Both the position numbers and the translations under genes were made by a program. DNA of 64,000 bases from Promerops cafer (taxonomy: Eukaryota > Chordata > Aves > Passeriformes > Nectariniidae): positions 372,001 through 436,000 of the forward strand of contig VZSE01006607.1 in assembly GCA_013398275.1 (NCBI GenBank). The letters are read 5' to 3'. Numbering within the stretch: position 1 is the stretch's first letter; each line of letters starts with the position of its first letter. The notes below the pieces were generated by a model. That model ran no database searches. It saw only the letters and a program-made list of their open reading frames with translations, and had not been told where the DNA came from. This document shows, piece by piece, positions 33,371 to 46,100 of the stretch.

Positions 33371-36300
33371 GAAGAAAAAGCATGACCTTCCATTGCATAT
33401 GTTTAACTACAGTTTCATTTACATGAGCAGCAGCACACCAGTTCCCTCAAGCTTCTGAGGAAATTTGTAGCAGGAAAACACAATTCTGTGCATTTTCAGG
33501 AACTGCTTTCATTAACAAAAAGCCAAGGCACAGGAATAGTATCAACAACTGCATCACCTCACCAAAGTGCAGTCTAAAGAGCAGAACCAAAAGTGCAGTC
33601 TAAAATAGAATTGGGGCAAAAGCTGAAGGCAACAGAAGGACTTGGCACTGCACAAAGGTAATGTTGGCTCTGGACTGAGTGATGTGAAATACCTTGAGAA
33701 AGTACTGCAGACAGCAGCTAGACACCCATCTGGGGGTGTCCAGTGATGTGGGACTTCCATATGTGAAGCCAGTAGTGACCAGAAGGTGGGAAAGAAGCTT
33801 CATCTCTCTCGTGTTCAACCCTGCCATAGCCAATAGGAGACCACAGGAACCTGAGATATCTAAAGATCTCTGGGTAAAAGAAAGCCATAAAATATTTGGA
33901 GTGACTACAGTATGAAAAACAAACAGCCCTGACCATGGACTTGCACATAAAACGCCCACTGCAGCGTGCTCAAGACAGCAGTCAGTGTTAAAAAATGCCT
34001 CTTGCAATGTTAGTGTAGATAAACCTGCATAGGACTGAAGGATGATTTTTATCCTCATACCACCACGTCCCTTTGGACTGTTTTTTCAGCCATAACCACT
34101 TTCTTAGAGCAAGAACTGCCTGCTGAAACAGTGCTTACCCTCCGCCTCCTCCAAACACTTCATAACCGCAAACCTCAGCTGCTCGCACTTGTTTCCTGTG
34201 TTTACCCAACAGATCACGGCAAAAAGGGAGAAGAGGAAGGAGTTTATAATAGGAAAATAATCAATAGTGACATGCCATGGCTGTCTGCAAGGCAATCATT
34301 AGCGGCTCAGGAGAGACCTCAGTGGTTCTGTGTGCTCGGGGCGTGATTGCCTCCCGTGGAGAGCTAAGCTGCTGTGAAAGACTTCAGCAGGTGCCTTTTC
34401 CTCCTCCAGCACAGGGAATTCAGTCTAAGTCAGGCAGCTAAATTACACCTCTGGGTTATTATCAGCAGTATTAATTACTGTGTTCTCCCTAATTATCCTC
34501 TCTTAACACACTCAGTTGGTTTGCGGGAACAATGCAACTGTGGCAAACAGTGGCATTTAAAATTGATTAGGCCAGCGGCTCAACCGATGTAACACGGCGC
34601 AGCAGGTTTACGGAAAGGTCAGGTTAGTGGTGGAGTTCATCCACTCTTTTACGAGGGTGTGAGCTGAGTTGCAGCAGGCTGACAGGCCCTGGCCAGCTGG
34701 CATGAAAGGAGACACATGGTTTGGGGTCAGCTGTTCCCTGGTTTTATACCACGACCCCATGCAAAGGGCTATTCCCTACCACAGCTCCGGTGCAACTTTC
34801 TGACCCACATTAAAATAAACAACACAGCATCGTCAGCCAGAGTCAGGACATTCCTTTTGTCCCCTGCTTCACCCTGCGTGAACTGCAGTTAGGCTTGGGA
34901 AACCCAGGAAGGCTCTGCTGTGTTCTGGATGTTCATCCTGTTCTTCAAATAACCAGACCTGAGCGACTTGCACTCTGATCACTGACATGGAAAGCCACTT
35001 TTGCAACATAAGACAACCCAGTTTTGCACTTCCCTGCATTTGTTTTTCAAATGCCTTGTTTTCCCCAGGCTGGCCCCCTGCTTCTTGGAGGAGGATTTGT
35101 GTCTTGGGTACACGACTTGCCTCACCAGATTCAACCTGTCTCCAAAGTGGTTGAAAAGAAGAAGGTTCAGTGGCCTGACAGCCTGACATTGGAGCCTTGA
35201 CAGATTTGCTGCCTTGGGGGATGACAAACCTGCCCCCTCAAAATGTACACATGCCTCCATCAAATAGATCTGTTCCTGAAAAAGCACTAACATCCAGAGA
35301 AAGTGTAGGAAAAAGAAAATCCTGTGATTTAAAGCTCATCTTCTTAGACTGTGACCTTTCAGCATGATCCTTTAATGGACATCTGCCCATAAGCTCAAAC
35401 TAGCACCTCTAGCTACGGATCATTTTCCTCTATGTCCCTCAAAATGTGTTTTTGTTTTGCTCTCACTTGATACCTATGAAAATCACTTCTAACTAGTCTT
35501 CTGTCCTGCAGAAGACACAACATGAAATACAACAGTATCTGCAGGGATGGACTTTGAAAATGTCACCCCACTTTCTACTGAGAGCCAACCAAAGTTCTAT
35601 TATTGTCCTCTTCTCAGCTATGGGGTCTGAAATACTTTCTGCAGCTATCACCAGACTCCCATGCTCATCTCCCTCCAGAGTTCAGAGCTTAAATGAAGCA
35701 CTCAGAAAATATAGATCCAAACACACAAGACATATTTGCCAGTGGATAGAGAAGCAATAGAAATCCCATTTTAACAAACTGTTCTCTACCTCAGAGAGTG
35801 AAATCCAGTCTGGTGAAGGTCAATTCTAACCCTGTGTGTATCGGTTAAGTCTTTCTCAGGCCTGGAGCTGTCACAGAGGCCATGCACTTTTGGAAATGTT
35901 TATCCTGATAGAAGAGCCTATATTTTTCAAGAACAAATAGCAGCTGCTGCATTTTTAACACATTCCCTACAACACGACCATAACAAGGGCAAGACGAGCG
36001 ACATCCTGCTCTAGGCACTCACTGAGTGGGCACCAGATAAGATAAATCTGCCCATTTCTTGGCTAATTCCTGCTCCTGCAGGAATCCAAGGATGTCTACA
36101 GATCCACAGCACTGAAGAAGAAGGAGCAGAGATGTGTAGGTCCAGAGACAACCCCACAGAAGGACGAGACAGTGCCTCAATTCCACCATCAAATTCCCTC
36201 AGCCTTCCCCTGCAAATCTGACCATTTATTACCATTACCATCTTCAGCATGTGCTCCTTTCTGAAGGATATCAAGGGCTTTTCCTTCATTTTGATTACAA

Positions 36301-38663
36301 GGATGTAGCTCCAACCATGACACGCCTGGAGGTACGCAGGGGAAAACAGAGCAGCCATGTCCAAAAGAAGGAGTCAAGGTGCAATCAGGGGAGGTGCATT
36401 GCAATAGCTAAGAAGCCACCTCAACACGAATGTAAAAAAGAAATCTGCCCAACAATGCTTTCAAAAAAAAACCTGGGACACATATAAACCCCTTCTCTAT
36501 TAGCCAGCAAACCTCCATCCCTGTAAGCCCCTGCCATGGCTGCGAGCTCTCTCTCAGAAAGTAGCAGGAACTGTCTTGTTCCACCAGCAGTTTTGCATCC
36601 CAAAGGTGACCTTTGCCATGATGCTGCAAAATGTTCAGGGTGTAAAATGGGATACAGAGATTGGGGACTGGTTGCCACCTGCTCTGGGCCATTTTAGGTG
36701 GTCCCACAGCTCTTTTCACTCAAAGGCAATCTTTCCAGCAAGCTTTGGACCAAGCCTGGCATAAATTAGAGCTCCCAAGGACTCCTTAGTTTGGCTTTTT
36801 TTCTGGAGGAGAGTGTGCAGGACAGTGTTTGTGCTGATGAATAGCTTGGCATTGTTGTAGCAAGGTGCAGGAGATCCAAAACCCTGCTGCTGTTAATATT
36901 GGTGAGTCACTACTGCTGCCTGTGCCAAATATGCTTCCAAACGGAGCTGCAGTTTGCCCTTGGTTGTTTCAAGGCAAGTCTGAAAAACTTTTTTTTTTCC
37001 CCATTTTTCAGGATATCGACATAGCAGAGATCTCAGTCTCAATCTGCTTACTGGCAAACATCAAACAAAGAAGACTGTTGTATGTTTGCATTTTATGAAT
37101 GGTTTACAACTCAAATTTTTCTTCTCTTTTTTTCCTGCTGGTCTCACAGAAAGCTATAAAAATATATAGAGATGTCTGCCAAATAGATTTCTTGGAGGAA
37201 AGCAGGAAAGTGTGAATAATGGGTTCTGAAGAATGGATAATTAGCAGATCAAATAACCCCAAGGATTGGGGAATTTTTTCATTCTCTGCAGATATTTAAC
37301 ATTCTTATATTGCTAAATAAATTATGCATACTCTCCAGGTACACTTTTTCTTCTAGCTCCTACAGAAAAAAATAGAGATGTCTACTGCGAGGTTATTTAT
37401 TTGTTTAAATGCTTCTGACAGTGAGAAATTACAGCTCTGGCTGCAGTTAGGAGTCATATGGACAGCTGCTCTACTTCCTGACAGTAGCACCTCTACCCTG
37501 ATCTTTCCACTCCCTCAAAAGGCTCTTCTTCGATTTAGTTCAGCAATGCCAAGCTACAGAAGTCTGCCAATGTCAGCAGGATGGGCAGTGGACAGCAGGT
37601 ACACAGCAAAAATTGTGGACCCATTTGTGTCTGCCCGCAACTCTCCCTTAGGTGTCCCAGTCATATTCCAGTGTTTTTTTCCTAAATACTGCCTTACTTC
37701 TCATCTACTTGCTGCACTTCTTATTCTGTCCCTAAATAAGGAATATATGAATCTCCAGACTCACAAAATCAAAGAAATTTACTTCTCATATGAAGCAAGG
37801 TAAGGCCAGAACACAGGGAAGGGTCACCAGCTGATGCATGTTCTGAAAGGCGTGTGCAGCTTTGCCCATACATTTTTGGAACTAAATGAATAGATAAAAG
37901 AATGGCTGCCCCACTGAGGTGTTCAGCTGCCAATTTGTGTAAAATGTCAGGGACTGATCTTTAAAAAATGGGTAGGACTCTGTTGTAATTTAGGGGTTCA
38001 CAGGAACAGGTTTTTCTCAGCAATTCTCTACTCAAAAAATAGAGGGCTAAACTGTGTATTCTCCTAAAGTCACAAGAAAAATGATGCAACTCTTACTTAT
38101 AAATAAACCTGATAAAGTGTTTCAAAGCCTGAGCTCTCAAACCTCATGGTTTTTTCCCTAATGAAACACTGCCATCTGAGAGGCAAAATAAAACTCTTCC
38201 CTTAGAGTCAGTCATTTAATAGCAGGGACATTAATTAATTTCATCTCCACATCAATGCTCTGTTTTATTTAAACTCCCATCCTGCAGCCACTGGGGTGCT
38301 GGAGCATCTGCAAAGCCTGCAAGAGCCCTGGACTGGGGCCAAGGGGAGGTTTGGTGTAGGTGGCAGATGGCAGACTAATGGAGACATGACAGAACCAGCT
38401 CCAAGCCAGTCTGCCCGAGTGGCAGGAGGGGTTTACCAAGACTAAGGTGGTGCTTGGCCCAGGAAAAGCAGGATCAGCTACAACTGCTCACACTTAGCCC
38501 AGGCAATAGGGTGACCGTGGGCCTTTGGTGGCAGTAATGAGATAATGCCCATTAAACAGACTGTAGGTATTCAGGTGCCCTAATCCAATCTGTTCTTCAT
38601 CTTTGTTGGTCAAAGTTTGCCACAGTCACTCACCATGGACCCAGAATGGTGCAGAAGAGCTGA
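33368..38663. other. Anonymous non-coding DNA
   Basis: About 5.3 kb with no gene recognised. It includes a 25-bp-period imperfect duplication (ACCAAAGTGCAGTCTAAA) at 33561-33604. A minus-strand ATG open frame of 152 codons (33600-34058) and a + strand ATG frame of 141 codons (37378-37803) are present, with no known domain in either. The stretch 34370-34620 is rich in TAATTA-like motifs. Confidence 0.45.
33561..33604 (+). repeat. Two-copy imperfect tandem duplication
   Basis: ACCAAAGTGCAGTCTAAA (33561-33578) is repeated as ACCAAAAGTGCAGTCTAAA (33586-33604), differing by one inserted A. A small local duplication. Confidence 0.9.
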
Positions 38664-38836
38664 GGTTGCTCAGAGAAGCTGTGACTGCCACTGGATCCCT
38701 GGAAGTGTTCAAGGCCAGGCTGGATGAGGCTTGGAGCAGCCTGGGAGAGTGAAGGTGTCCCTTCCATAGGCAGGGGGCTTGGAATGAGGTGATCTTTAAG
38801 GTCCCTTCAAAACCCAAGCATTCTGTGATTCTGAAG
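38664..38836 (+). mobile_element. CR1 LINE 3' terminus
   Basis: Sense CR1 3' end of about 170 bp. It reads GAGGTTGCTCAGAGAAGCTG, then GGATCCCTGGAAGTGTTCAA, GGCCAGGCTGGATGAGGCTT, GGAGCAGCCTGGGAGAGTG, AAGGTGTCCCTTCCATAGGC, GGAATGAGGTGATCTTTAAG, GTCCCTTCAAAACCCAAGC, and the tail ATTCTGTGATTCTGA. It is complete to the diagnostic octamer tail and 5'-truncated. Divergence looks moderate, so it is younger than the copy near 3.1-3.5 kb. No coding capacity. Confidence 0.94.
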
Positions 38837-41800
38837 TTCATTACACATGTGAATGATGGCAGTTTCCCTCCTTAGAAATCTCCTCACTGGACTACCAGGG
38901 TAAATTCAATAAATGCACCCAGCAGACATGGCACATCAAAACCAAACACCCAGAACTACAAAGGCAAGGTTTGACATGACCTAGAAGCTTGTTAAATCCT
39001 TAGCTACAGCCTGCTGAGACCTGAAAAATATAATTCAATGCCAAAGAAAGGGGTCATGAAGCACTGTCAGGAAGATGTCTCCATCAGCAGTCCCATTGAA
39101 AATCAAATTGATCTTTCTTTACCCCATGCAATTAACCTATGTAAATACATTCTAATGACCACTTCACTCTTAATTCCTTTCATCCACCCATCAAGCCACA
39201 TGAAGACACAAGCAAGCACTGTTGATGGCAAAGCCTATGTCTCATCTGAACTTAAAAAGCAGGGAGATCTGCCTAAGTTTCTGATTCTTGGACTTGTATT
39301 GCTTCCAGGACACATAAATGGTAAAGAAACAAGAATAAAGTTAAGCACGGCATTTTTTTCTGCAGAAGAGGAATGGTACTCAATTCAGCAGAGCCCCACT
39401 GAAGCTTAGTTTTCTAAAGAAATAGGATTTATGTTGCCTGTTGTCATCAACATCTCAAAACCCTCTTGAACTTACTCCAGTGTCAGGTGTGGAGTAGTCC
39501 CCTGCCTCGGCCTGTTGCTAATCAGTAAAATAGCACCAGCAGCAGCCTCATAACTATAATTACAGCTGCTGTGGTAGATGCTCACTCTCCTGATAACGGC
39601 TGGGTGCAGGCTCAGCAGCACAAACCTCAGTCTCAGAGTCCTTTTCCATAAGAAAGCAAACTTCATCACTCCACTGCATCCATACAGATGGTGAACAGCT
39701 CCTGGAGGATGGAGGCACCACAGGATCTCTGCAGAACCCTGCAGAACCTCTGCAGCCCTCAGTCCCTACAAACACCTCACAGCACAGCCCTGTGCCCCAG
39801 CACCACCAGCTGCAGCAGGTTTATGTTCTGGCAATAATTCTCTCCAGCAGCTCAGCAAGTCTGGCAAAGCCCAAGGCTACAGCCACCGGTTTTATGAGAG
39901 TAATAAGCCAAGTTTATTTCCACAGCACAGCCATAAACATTTCCAGGATCCCAGCCACGTACACAGGGCACCTGAGACACCAGCAGCTGTCTCCGGCTCC
40001 ACTTGACCCCCTGAAAAAGGAGGCACGGAAAATGCTATCCCAGCAGGCATTAATGCAGGTTAATTAAACCTAAACTGCTCAGCAGGGGCACGGTGAATTG
40101 AGAAGTGGTGCTTCTGCAGGCTGCCCAGTGCACCAGTCCCACCGTGGCATCATCATTAATGGTTTTCACACAAGCCTCAGGGCTCATTTGCTTGACAAGA
40201 GCAAAGCAGTAATTTTACTGTTGAACACTTGCAAAAATGATGCCCTGACTGTTATCAAAAGTGACAGGCAAGTTATGTGAGCAGTTAAGTGAAGGTTACT
40301 TTTTAGGGCCAAACCTCTGAATAGATCAGACGTCAATTAGCTCATGCATGGAAGGAGAAGGGGAAAGAAAACAAAGACAAAAAGGAGGAAGGGAGAATAC
40401 AGAAGAAGGGAATAGAAATAGCAGGAAAGAGATGGACTTAAGTTGTTTCCCTGAATCAGCACTCTGAGGGATAGAAGTGGGAGAGCTTTCAGCATGGCAG
40501 CTGGCTGCAGTGCCCAGGGAGCTGTGACCATGCCAGGCCCTGGCAGCTGCTGCAGTGGGGGCAGTGCAGCTGGACAGAGGGGGGGCTGAGCTTTCAGCAC
40601 ACCCAGGAGAAGCAGCCTTCCACCAGCACCTCCCATGAGCTCTGGGGGCTTTGGCTGTCCTCTACATTCCTCAAGTGAAAACCTCACTAGAAAACTTTCA
40701 AGGTCCAACAATTTGCTTTTTTTATGCTATGGACACTTGAAGAGGAACAAAATCATCCACAGAGTGAAGGTACCTGGGCACCATTCCAGTTCCATATTTT
40801 TAGAAAAAAAGATGAGCCTTTGACACCCAAGAAAGTGCTTAAAGAAAAAACTTTCAGTTCTGACAAGTCCCTAATGAAAAGAAATAATTAGTGAAGTTAT
40901 ATGTCCCATTTGATGGGCTCTAAATAAAAAAGGGTTTTCACCTTAAAATGACTTTTCCTTTTCAAAATGTTAGTCATACTAACCTTCAAAAGCAAAAGCT
41001 GGAAAAAATACAAAGTAAAAAGCTGCAATCAAAATGAAGCCCTTGTTTAAAAATAATTCTGTTTTTATTTTCTCATACTCAAAACCAATTTGAAACACAA
41101 AAAAGTGGGTGGAGTCATTTCTCCACATCCTATCCATCCTGCTTCACCTCACGAAAACGGTGAGGAAAAGGAAGAAAATGGAGCTCACAGCCTGCAAGCT
41201 GACTCATGAGCAAGGGCTTGGAGGAGGCACCCACGTCCCATCACCTGCAGGGTGAGCAGAGAGGTCTTGTCCCTGCCCTGGTGTGTGACATGTAAGGGCT
41301 CAGCTGCTAAAAACTGCTGCTGCTCCAGCTGCTTGCTGGGGAGACTTGCTCTGTTTGCTTTGAGGATGGTGCAGCACAAGCCCAGTGGTTCTCTGAATTT
41401 TGTGGAGACTTAGAAGATGGGAAGAAGGGTGAAGAATAGGATTCAGACCTGCAAGAACTGAGCCCGTAGACAACAGTTTGAATCCAAAGGTATAACTAGA
41501 GGTTCTCTTGCAGTTAATGGTTTTAGAACCCAAGAGTTTGGGTTACAGCTTCAGAAACACTTTCTTTTATGATTAAGAATAGGAGAAAGAAAAACAGGCT
41601 GTCCACTCCCCTGCCTCCCTCCCAGAGCAGCTGCCAACTGTGCAGGACATTTGGTCTCAGCTAAGCTTACCCAGGTGGGGTGACAGCTGGCAGGGCCACC
41701 CAGGGACACCAACACCAAGCCCAGGTCCTGCAGCCCCGTGCCAGGCTCAGCCCTGAGCTGTGCCCTGCCAGGCTGCACAGCCTGGGATGCACTGACACAG

Positions 41801-42321
41801 CTCACTGGAAGAGAGATTAAAGCACACCACTATTTATTCCAGATAAATTCAATTCTGGATCTGTCAACCTTCACAGGGCCATAAATACTTCTAGGGCTGG
41901 ACTAAGGCTGGCTGAGACTCTTGGGTTTGGGGTGGAAATATGACAAATGGGAGCTCATTTGTCTGAATTCCCATTCTCCCCAGCCCTCCTCTTGACACCA
42001 CCTCCCACCTTTCTGATCTTTATCTCCCAAAGACAGGTTTTGCCCACTGGTTTGCACCTGGAGCACTGGCTTGGTTGGTATAAGCAGACTTGAGGCAGAC
42101 AAGGAATAAACCCTACAGAGAGTGCCTGTTGGTTTTCTGATCACATCCTGGACTGGCTGTCAGGCTCCAAAGGCAACAGGATTTATTGCACTGAAACGCA
42201 GCAGCAGCAGCCGCCCGTGAGGAGCCTACTGAGCTCCATGCACAGGAATAAAAATTTCAGGGCCGCTTGGAGATATGAAATATTTCTTAATTACTTTCTG
42301 TTCCAGCACAGCTTGAGGATT
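38837..42321. other. Anonymous non-coding DNA
   Basis: No gene recognised. A short tandem of CTGCAGAAC-like units lies near 39725-39755. Confidence 0.45.
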
Positions 42322-42393
42322 TTGCTGCTGCTGCTGTTGTTCTCGGAGCTTGTTTGGTAGTTTTGCCCCTTTTTTTTCTTTTTTTTTCTTTTT
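42322..42393 (+). repeat. CTG/TTG run and T-rich tract
   Basis: A short (TTG/CTG)n run (42322-42340), then after about 30 bases T runs broken by single C (42370-42393). Both are simple repeats. A Gln-rich and Lys-rich minus-strand frame across them is an artefact. Confidence 0.85.
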
Positions 42394-44191
42394 AAGTGTA
42401 ACTGGTAGCAAAGCAATATTAATGCCAGTGTCTGTGCTGCATTTCATAAAGGACTAGCCATGGCTTTGCTTGGGGCCTGGCTGCTCGTGGTGGAGGCTGG
42501 CACAGAGAGGGTGCCAGCCTCTCCCAGCATGGGATCATTTACCTCATGCTGAAATACATTAAAATCTCCTCCCCTGAGACATTTCTCCATAATGGCTCTG
42601 CAGAGAGGTGCATCATGGAAATGCTTAAAAGGAGGCTGGACAGGCTCTTTCACTGCTTCCCCTCCAGCCCTGCCAGATCATGTATTGCACTAATGCCCCT
42701 GCTGCTCAGTGAGATTTGTCCCTTGGACTGTGATCCCTAAGGCACAATTTTCCTAATCACCCTTGAAACAAACCTTGCTTGGCTCCTGTTCTTCCTGCCT
42801 AATGTCTGCCCCTCAAACCAAAACGTGATGCTTTTCACTGTCAAGGCCAACACCTGAGACACAAAAGGTTTGACAGGTGCTAAATTAAATTTGTTCCTGA
42901 GCTGTTGCTCACAAGGTCCTGGGGGAGAAAAGGGGGAAGTCCCCAGGGGAAATGAGAAAACTGAGAGACTGTAGGCAGTTCCTCTCAGAGTTTGGTTCAA
43001 TACATGAAGCCCTTGCAGCCAGGCTTGTGACAGCACAAGGAAACTGCCAGGGCCCAGGGAGCTGCACCCTGGTCACAGCTTTCCTCTCTCAAAAGCACTG
43101 TGGAAAGCTCCTCTTCTGCACCAACCTCCAGCCAGTAAATACCCCTCAGCTGAACTGCCCAGGTGAATGGATGATTCTATTTTAGGGGATTTGGGTCGAG
43201 GGGTGCAGATGCCAGGGATGTAATACTGACTTGGAGCCTCCCCTGCACCCCCAGAGGCCAAGGTGAGGAGAAGCTACAGAGATGTGCTCCTATCCCCAGT
43301 TCAACCCCTCCCAGAAATTCCCTGGGCACATTCTGGTTGTGCCTTACACCAGGCAAGTGCAAGACCCAGAAACAGAGCTAAAACACTCCAAATCCCCTCA
43401 TTCTCTGCAGGTAAAGAATGAAAGGAAAATGACTCTTCATCACATCTACACATCCCTTTAACTTCTACTTTACAGGTACAATGAGAACAAGGCAGTGTTA
43501 GCAGTTCAAAAGTGTTCCCCTGCTCCCACACCACTGTGAGTGCACCAGTTCCCAGCCAGGAGATGTTGTTTCTGCATCATTATAAAAGGTGAAACCCTGG
43601 ACACAACCTTAGAGCACTCAGCCTCCAAACCAGAGAAGTGGCACAAGCAGGACTTGCTTCCCTGTTACCAGACTTGCTCAGATCTTTGTTCCTAAAAATG
43701 GCACTTTTCTTCCAGCATAGCAGGTTGGGGAGGACAGCAGGGGTGGCAGCTGGACAGAAAAGAGAATGACAATTTTGCCAGGACAGCCCAATGACCATGG
43801 TAGGACATGTTTTTTAATCTTTTCTAGGTTAAACACAGGCAGTTGTGTCTTGTTATATTACATTATATAATATGATTTGCTGATATAGTTTGATAGGTTG
43901 AATCCAAGAACATCATGACTCATGTAGGAAATTGGAAGCCTCCTTGTCTCCAGAACAGTGTTTCCAGAAGCTAGAGTGAATCAAATTGATTGTATTCATT
44001 TCGTTATTTTTGCTGTTTAATAAATAACTATTGAGTTAGTTATTTTTAAAAGTCTGCAAGGAAAACCTCCACAGATTTTAGAGGGGGAGGGAAGCTAAAG
44101 CCTTGGGCGCAACAGATTTTCACAAATCAAATATTTTCAGAAAATGTTGCAAAAAAATGGAACAAGTGGAGCAGGGAATATCTCCGTAGGT
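42394..44191. other. Anonymous non-coding DNA
   Basis: No gene recognised. A 30-base CR1-like string at about 42612-42641 is too short to call. Confidence 0.45.
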
Positions 44192-44260
44192 GGGTGTCAG
44201 GACTCCAGGGTTGCAGTCCCTGTCTCCAGTACTGGCTTTAGAGAAAGGCAAATTTCCCTG
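44192..44260 (+). mobile_element. Possible MIR-like relic (head)
   Basis: GTGTCAGGACTCCAGGGTTG, then CAGTCCCTGTCTCCAGTACT, then GCAAATTTCCCTG parallel the MIR head (GAGTCAGGAGACCTGGGTTC, TAGTCCTGGCTCTGCCACT, GGCAAGTCACTT). The order and spacing agree, but many bases differ. Confidence 0.4.
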
Positions 44261-45940
44261 CAAAGCAGCCTGGCTGCCAAGGAGTTCCTTGCTTTGGGAG
44301 CTGAATGCTTTTGACAAAAAGCCTGAGCTTTTCTGAAACACTCCTCTCTAGCATCTGGTCATGCTGGTCTGCCCAGACATGAAGATCCACTTCACAACAG
44401 CGTTGTAAATCTTAATTAAGATCTGTAAACTATAGATAAAAAGGATTATATGAGTACACAAGTATCACTATCAGGTAGAGCCCCTGAGAACCAGCACTTT
44501 GATGCTGCACCATGCACAGTGGCATTGAGAAATGTATGAATGTCACAGCATTATTGATTCTGTAGCTACTAAAAAGCTCCAGGATCCCTGGCAATAAAAA
44601 CACGATAATGAGAAGTAGCCAGGATAGCACTATTTCTGCAAACAGTATTTGCATTCCCTGGGACTAGAGCTGTATTTATCAATAGAGAGGTGAGGGCTGG
44701 TTTGAATGCAAAGGATTAGCCCAGTTCATTTTGCAGAAAATGTGGTGGCTGTGGTTCAGCTTTTCAGCATTGGCTTCAAGGTATCAGCAACAAAAGAGCA
44801 ACTCAACCAAAAGCAAATGCTGCAAAACAGCACCAAGAGATACCAGAAGAGAATATAGCTGCTATTTGGTTTTTTGGGGTTCTTATTTTTTTCCCCCTCT
44901 AGGTAAAGCCAAAAACTCAATTGCTAAAATACTAAAACCTTGGTTTATTTATACTCAGGATTTGCAGGAACACAACCCCATTAGAAGGTGAAGGAAAAGC
45001 AGCATGTTGTAGTGCCCTGACGAGTAGCTACTATCTAATGAAAAAGATAAAGTATTACTTTATGGAAGCCCAGAGCGTGGTGATTTCTCTAGAGAGGGCA
45101 ATATAACATAATTAAGGCCAAGTGCAGTGATGAAAAGAGCTACCTCAGTGATGTGTGCTGTGTGATCCTGCCCCCGCAGTCCTGTGTAAAGGAGGACACA
45201 GCTTTAACAGGCTGCTTTCCATGATTTACCAGAGCAGGGTATTTCCAAAAGCAGAAAGAAAAAGACAGTTTGTAAACACCAATCACTCTCCCACGGAGAG
45301 AAAAGGGAAAGATGCTGCTGTGCTCTAACAGGGGCTACGTGAAACAAATGGCTGCTTTGCCTCTGCAGGTCATTAGCATAGGTACAGCCATAAATTTTGT
45401 TGTTCCCTGCTGCGGTGTGGCAGAGATCCTGCTGAAGCTGTCCTTTGAGCTCTGGACAAAAGGCATCCTCACTTTCCACCTCTGCACTTGGTGACACACA
45501 GGTTGGAGCTGCATCCTCCACTGCTCCTGCCTGAGGTCCCACGTTTTCAGCCCCGGTGAGAGATTCAGTGCTCAGGCTTTGATGGAAATGGGGAAGTTTG
45601 CTCTGACATCTCAAAGCCTGCTGTTTGGTTGGGTTTTTTAATTATTCCTCTCATTAAGTGAGTTTTTCTGTATTTATCTCTTTTCCCAGTGAATCTCCTG
45701 GCTGATGCACATGTTCTACATGGCAGGAAATAAAAGAAAACTTTCCTTTGGTAGCATTGTGCAGGCAGAGAACTTTTGTATTGGAAAGAAAAAGAAAGGC
45801 AGAAAGCAAACTCTTCTAACATTGCTTGCTTGGAAAAGCATACAAATCCTGCTGGCAGAAAGTTTATAGTCCTCTGCAGAGATCTCAGCTGGGTGATTTT
45901 TTTTCTGTCTCTCAGACAAGAAATACCATGCAAATTCTCT
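44261..45940. other. Anonymous non-coding DNA
   Basis: No gene or recognisable repeat. Confidence 0.45.
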
Positions 45941-46100
45941 TAAATTACTTGGTAACTACAGAATATATGCTTGGCAAATACCCTGTCACTACACAACACA
46001 GTAATTACATATTCTTCATCCAGGTACCAATTATATTGCCTCTCAATTACTCAGTGATTACACTTCAAAGTAATTACACCTGGGTACTCTGGGTGATAAA
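45941..46100. repeat. GTAATTAC-rich block, possible ancient repeat
   Basis: Within 160 bases the motif (G/A)(T/A)AATTAC or a close variant recurs on the + strand: AAATTACTTGGTAACTACAG at 45942-45961, CAGTAATTACAT at 45999-46010, CAATTACTCAGTGATTACAC at 46044-46063 and AGTAATTACACCTGGGTAC at 46069-46087. The motif is nearly palindromic, so both strands read alike. The irregular spacing of 10-45 bases and the matching flanks (CAGTAATTACA, AGTAATTACAC) suggest a degenerate internal repeat. It could be an old transposon remnant or a conserved homeodomain-binding cluster; the family cannot be named by eye. Confidence 0.5.

Noticed and set aside
33600..34058. 152-codon ATG-started minus-strand frame, considered as a possible degraded transposon or retroelement protein
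   Set aside because: No reverse transcriptase, integrase, protease or transposase motif is visible. No terminal repeats flank it.
42590..42645. CR1-like string (GGAAATGCTTAAAAGGAGGC)
   Set aside because: Only about 30 bases resemble CR1 and the flanks do not continue the match.
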